Positions 14,592 through 18,152 of a stretch of 18,152 bases of DNA are shown here, piece after piece. Origin of the DNA: CAYSHJ01 sp964589725. GTDB lineage: Bacteria > Planctomycetota > Planctomycetia > Planctomycetales > Planctomycetaceae. The first letter of the stretch is position 1. Each line of letters begins with the position of its first letter. The position numbers were made by a program, and so were the translations under genes. A model generated the notes under the pieces. That model was given only the letters and a program-made list of their open reading frames with translations. It had not been told where the DNA came from and ran no database searches. The stretch covers positions 1 through 18,152 of the forward strand of contig CAZPUJ010000385.1 of the NCBI GenBank assembly GCA_964589725.1. Reading direction: 5' to 3'.

Positions 14592-17500
14592 ATGGTCAAC
14601 CTCATCATCCGCTGGTGCCTCAACAACCGGTTCCTCGTGATCCTGGTGACGTTGCTGTCGCTCGGCATCGGCTATTACGCAGTGACCAACATCCCGATCG
14701 ACGCCATTCCCGACATCGGTGAGAAGCAAGTCATCGTACTGGCCGATTGGTCGGGCCGTTCGCCGCAGGACGTCGAGGATCAGGTCACTTACCCGCTCAC
14801 GACGACCCTGTCGGGCACGCCCGGCGTGAAGTCGATCCGGTCGTTCTCAGGCTTCGGTTTTTCGATGGTCTTCATCATCTTCAAGGATGAAGTGGACTAT
14901 TACTGGGCACGGTCGCGCGTGCTCGAGCGGATGAATGTCGCGGTCGGGCGGCTGCCGCAAGGCGTGACGCCGACGCTCGGCTCGGATGCGACGGCGCTCG
15001 GGCAAGTCTTCTACTACACGCTGCAAGCCGACGGAGCGGACCTCGCGCAACTGCGGTCGTTGCAGGATTGGTACATCCGGTATCAGCTTCAGTCGGTCGA
15101 GGGAGTGACCGAGGTTTCGACGCTCGGTGGCTTCGTGCGCGAGTACCAGATCGACGTCAGCCCCGAAAAGCTGCGAGCACACCGCGTCACGTTGCCCGAC
15201 GTTTACGAAGCGGTCCGCCGCAGCAACATCGATGTGGGAGCCAAAGTCGTCGAAAGCAATCGCTACGAGTTTTTCATCCGGGGCAAAGGCTTCGTCCGTA
15301 GCGTGCAGGACATCGAGAACGTCGTCATCCGCCAGGAAGCGGGGACGCCGATTTACGTCAAGAACGTGGCCACGGTGCAGCTTGGCCCGGAGTTTCGTCG
15401 CGGCACACTCGACAATGCGGGCCGCGAGGCGACCGGAGCCGTCGTGCTGATGCGCTACGGCGAAAACCCGCTGGCCGTCATCAACCGCGTCAAGCAGAAG
15501 ATCGCCGAGATCGTGCCGGGCCTGCGCGTCACGCTGTCGTCTGGCAAAACCGTGCCAGTAAAGATCGTCCCATATTACGACCGAACCGACATCATTTACG
15601 AAACGATGGCCACGCTCCGCGACAACCTCATCGAAGAGTCGATTGTGGTGGCGTTCATCGTCGTGTTGTTTTTGCTGCACCTGCGGAGTTCTCTGGCCGT
15701 GCTGCCGACGCTGCCGCTGGCACTCGCGATGAGTTTCGGCGCGATGTATTGGCTGGGCGTGGACAGCAACATCATGTCGCTGGCCGGACTGGCGATCGCC
15801 ATCGGCGACGTCAGCGACATGGGCATCATCATGACGGAGAACATCTACCGCCGGCTGACGACCGATTCGTGGCGGACGCTGCCAGCGTCCGAATCGACCG
15901 ACGCTAGCAGCGTCGGCCACGACAAGACGTACTTCGACGTCGTGCGCGACGCCTCGACAGAAGTCGGTGGAGCCATCGTCACGGCGGTCGTCAACACGGT
16001 CGTGTCGTTCATTCCCGTGTTCGCGTTGACCGGGCCGGAAGGAAAGTTATTCCGGCCGTTGGCATACACGAAGACGTTCGCGATTGCGGCATCCGTCATC
16101 CTCGCCATCACCGTCGTGCCCGTGCTGAGCTACTACCTCCTCAAACCGGTGACGTGGTCGCGTCGGCGTTCTCTGTTGCTCGGCAGTGCGGCCGGCCTCG
16201 CGGCGATGATCGGCCTGCGAGTCGCGCTCGTGTGGGGTCTCGATTTCGGCGCCACCTGGAGCGGCTGGCCGACGGCGCTGGGAGTCGGCTTCCTCGTCGG
16301 CGCGTTGGTCTACCGCATCGGGCGCGAACGACTGATCCCGCTGGAAGAGAACCGTGTTTCGCAGCTCATCTTCAAGGTCTATCGCCCGACACTGTGCTGG
16401 GTGCTGGCTCACAAGGGAACGTTTCTGACGATTCCCGCGTGCTTGATTGCGTTGGGTTTCACCGTGTGGCTGGGCTTTGACGTCGTCGGCATTCCGATTT
16501 CTAAGACGTTCCGAGTTGTTGGGTTCGATATCACGACAACCACCCGTTGGCAGCGTCTCGAACAAACCTTCCCTGGACTCGGCCGCGAGTTCATGCCGCC
16601 GCTCGACGAAGGCTCGTTCCTCTACATGCCGTCGGTCTTGCCGTCGGCCTCGCTGACCATCGCGGAAGAAGTCATCAAGCAGCAGGACATCGCCATCCAG
16701 ACGGTGCCGGAAGTCAATGACGTCGTCGGCAAGGTCGGACGCGCGGAATCGTCGCTCGACCCCGCACCAATCAGCATGATTGAGACCATCGTCACGTTGA
16801 AGCCAGAGAAGGAATGGCGTGTCGTGATGCAGTCGCGTTGGCACTCACAGAAGTCATGGCTGAACTGGTGTCGTCCCGCGTTGCGGCTCGTCTGGCCAGA
16901 AAAGCGTCGCATCACCAAAGCGGAGATTCTTGAAGAGCTGAATCAAAAGGCCGCGATCCCCGGCGTGTTGCCGACGTGGTTGCAGCCGATCCAGACTCGG
17001 CTGGTCATGCTGCAAACCGGCTTCCGCGCGATGATGGGGGTGAAGATTTTTGGATCGGACCTGAAGGAGATCGAACGAGTCGGCCTGCAAATGGAGCAGC
17101 TTCTGAAGAAAGTGCCCGGCGCGGTGGACGTCGTCGCCGACCGGCTCGTCGGCAAGCCGTACCTGGAATATGAGATCGACCGCGAAGCCGCCGCACGTTA
17201 CGGAGTCAGCATTCGCGACATCCAAGACGTCATTGAAATCGCGATCGGTGGCGAACGGCTGACGACCACCGTCGAAGGCCGCGAACGCTATCCAATCCGC
17301 GTCCGCTACCCGCGCGAGTTGCGCGAGCGATTCGATGACCTGGAACACATCCTCGTCCCAACTTCGACGGGTGCTCACGTTCCGATCGCTCAAGTCGCCA
17401 AACTGACCTTCAGCATCGGCCCGCAGGAAATCAAGAGCGAGAACGGTTTGCTCGTCGGCTATGTGACGCTCAACACCCGCGACCGCGACGAAATCAGCGT

Positions 17501-18152
17501 CGTCGAAGATGCCGAACGCCTGCTGCAATCCGAACGCAAACAGAGCGACGAACTCGTCGCTGCTGGTCGTCACGCCGAAGCGACGCTGATCGTACCGCCC
17601 GGCTGCTATTGGACGTGGTCCGGCCAATTCGAGAACCAACGCCGTGCGATGCAACGACTCTCGTTGCTGGTCCCGCTTGTGCTGCTGGCGATGGTGTTCT
17701 CGTTGTACTTCAGCTTCGGCAAGTGGTGGTTGGTGTTGCTGGTCTTCGTCGACATCGCGGTCTCAGCGTCTGGCGGTTTTGTCGGGCTGATGTTCTACGG
17801 CTCGAATCTGAGCGTCGCCGTGTGGGTCGGCTTCATTGCGTTGATCGGCGTGTCGGACGACGACAGCGTCGTGATGCTGACGTACCTGGAGAACCTCTTC
17901 CGCCAGAGGCGGCCGCAGTCGGTCGAGGAGATTCGCAGCCTGGTCATCGAAGCCGGCCTGAAACGCATTCGCCCCTGCCTGATGACCTCGGCGACGACGA
18001 TCATCGGCCTGGCCCCGATCTTCTTGGACCCCGGCCGCGGCTCTGATGTGATGCAGCCGATGGCCGTCCCCAGCATCGGAGGCATGACCATCGCCCTGAT
18101 CACGTTGTTCGTGATCCCTTGTTGTTACTCGCTGGTCAAAGAGTGGCAATTC
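14592..18152 (+). CDS. cusA: CusA-like heavy-metal RND efflux pump, C-terminus cut by the window
   Basis: The frame runs 1187 codons from ATG 14592 to the right edge without a stop. It begins MVNLIIRWCLNNRFLVILVT and has heavy-metal RND hallmarks: IPIDAIPDIGEKQVIV, EFMPPLDEGSFLYMPSVLP, and the Met residues expected for the Cu(I)/Ag(I) site, Met679 (LYMPS), Met729 (PISMIET) and Met806 (LVMLQTG). TM4 carries acidic residues in GDVSDMG (Asp406, Asp409), fitting the proton relay; a later helix has SDDDS (1089-1091). It is longer than E. coli CusA (about 1047 residues), partly from two extra helices at about 520-575 between TM6 and TM7. A palindromic element is translated in the loop after TM4 (residues 426-443). 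It likely works with the CusB-like adaptor at the inner membrane as a proton-driven exporter. Confidence 0.95.
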   Translation, partial: MVNLIIRWCLNNRFLVILVTLLSLGIGYYAVTNIPIDAIPDIGEKQVIVLADWSGRSPQDVEDQVTYPLTTTLSGTPGVKSIRSFSGFGFSMVFIIFKDEVDYYWARSRVLERMNVAVGRLPQGVTPTLGSDATALGQVFYYTLQADGADLAQLRSLQDWYIRYQLQSVEGVTEVSTLGGFVREYQIDVSPEKLRAHRVTLPDVYEAVRRSNIDVGAKVVESNRYEFFIRGKGFVRSVQDIENVVIRQEAGTPIYVKNVATVQLGPEFRRGTLDNAGREATGAVVLMRYGENPLAVINRVKQKIAEIVPGLRVTLSSGKTVPVKIVPYYDRTDIIYETMATLRDNLIEESIVVAFIVVLFLLHLRSSLAVLPTLPLALAMSFGAMYWLGVDSNIMSLAGLAIAIGDVSDMGIIMTENIYRRLTTDSWRTLPASESTDASSVGHDKTYFDVVRDASTEVGGAIVTAVVNTVVSFIPVFALTGPEGKLFRPLAYTKTFAIAASVILAITVVPVLSYYLLKPVTWSRRRSLLLGSAAGLAAMIGLRVALVWGLDFGATWSGWPTALGVGFLVGALVYRIGRERLIPLEENRVSQLIFKVYRPTLCWVLAHKGTFLTIPACLIALGFTVWLGFDVVGIPISKTFRVVGFDITTTTRWQRLEQTFPGLGREFMPPLDEGSFLYMPSVLPSASLTIAEEVIKQQDIAIQTVPEVNDVVGKVGRAESSLDPAPISMIETIVTLKPEKEWRVVMQSRWHSQKSWLNWCRPALRLVWPEKRRITKAEILEELNQKAAIPGVLPTWLQPIQTRLVMLQTGFRAMMGVKIFGSDLKEIERVGLQMEQLLKKVPGAVDVVADRLVGKPYLEYEIDREAAARYGVSIRDIQDVIEIAIGGERLTTTVEGRERYPIRVRYPRELRERFDDLEHILVPTSTGAHVPIAQVAKLTFSIGPQEIKSENGLLVGYVTLNTRDRDEISVVEDAERLLQSERKQSDELVAAGRHAEATLIVPPGCYWTWSGQFENQRRAMQRLSLLVPLVLLAMVFSLYFSFGKWWLVLLVFVDIAVSASGGFVGLMFYGSNLSVAVWVGFIALIGVSDDDSVVMLTYLENLFRQRRPQSVEEIRSLVIEAGLKRIRPCLMTSATTIIGLAPIFLDPGRGSDVMQPMAVPSIGGMTIALITLFVIPCCYSLVKEWQF
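15868..15921. repeat. Palindromic element I in frame inside the cusA gene
   Basis: CGTGGCGGACGCTGCCAGCG (from 15868) is inverted at the right end (to 15921). The hairpins are GGACGCT-GCC-AGCGTCC and, on the other strand, CGACGCT-GCT-AGCGTCG: one compensated G-C/C-G swap. It spans 54 bp, exactly 18 codons, and is translated as roughly SWRTLPASESTDASSVGHD in a loop just after the TM4 helix. Confidence 0.85.

Noticed and set aside
14847..15920. 357-codon minus-strand open frame opposite cusA
   Set aside because: Asp/Arg/His-rich antisense of a high-GC gene, with no recognisable domain; the plus strand encodes an unmistakable RND pump.

Overview
The window looks like a chromosomal segment of a planctomycete. 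The strongest markers are a DUF1559 protein (prepilin-type N-terminus plus an H-X9-DG C-terminal motif), a leucine-rich-repeat lipoprotein, and many dispersed palindromic repeats, some lying inside genes. No rRNA, tRNA, CRISPR array or intact transposase gene was seen.

Layout. Positions 1-114 (minus) hold the N-terminus of a probable PfkB-family sugar kinase, cut by the window edge. A 640 bp divergent gap with a palindromic element leads to the DUF1559 gene (756-1904), closed by a clear intrinsic terminator. A 650 bp gap (1905-2555) packs three palindromic elements of two types. Then comes a very large multi-spanning membrane protein (2556-6032), possibly a GT-C-like glycosyltransferase, whose reading frame carries three palindromic elements in frame. 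It is followed by an LRR lipoprotein (6226-7392), a 380 bp gap with a possible reverse-strand gene remnant, and a cbpA-cbpM-like co-chaperone pair (7774-9143). A universal stress protein gene (9117-9614, minus) converges on cbpM.

From about 9715 to the right edge the region is stress and metal related: a decayed zinc alcohol dehydrogenase remnant (minus), a P2A-type cation ATPase (10026-12857), a CusB-like adaptor with two heavy-metal-binding motifs (12884-14428), and a CusA-like RND pump (14592 to beyond the edge). The last three are co-directional and plausibly form a metal export locus: the ATPase acts at the inner membrane, and CusB and CusA export across the envelope. No outer-membrane channel gene is visible.

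Most notable observation: at least ten palindromic elements are present. Five lie within open reading frames without breaking them: three in the large membrane protein, one in the ATPase N-domain, one in a CusA loop. Most share one architecture: a short hairpin, a spacer, and the inverted copy of the same hairpin. The two hairpins of an element often differ by paired, compensatory changes. This resembles Rickettsia palindromic elements or REP/BIME sequences in principle, but I cannot assign it to a named family.
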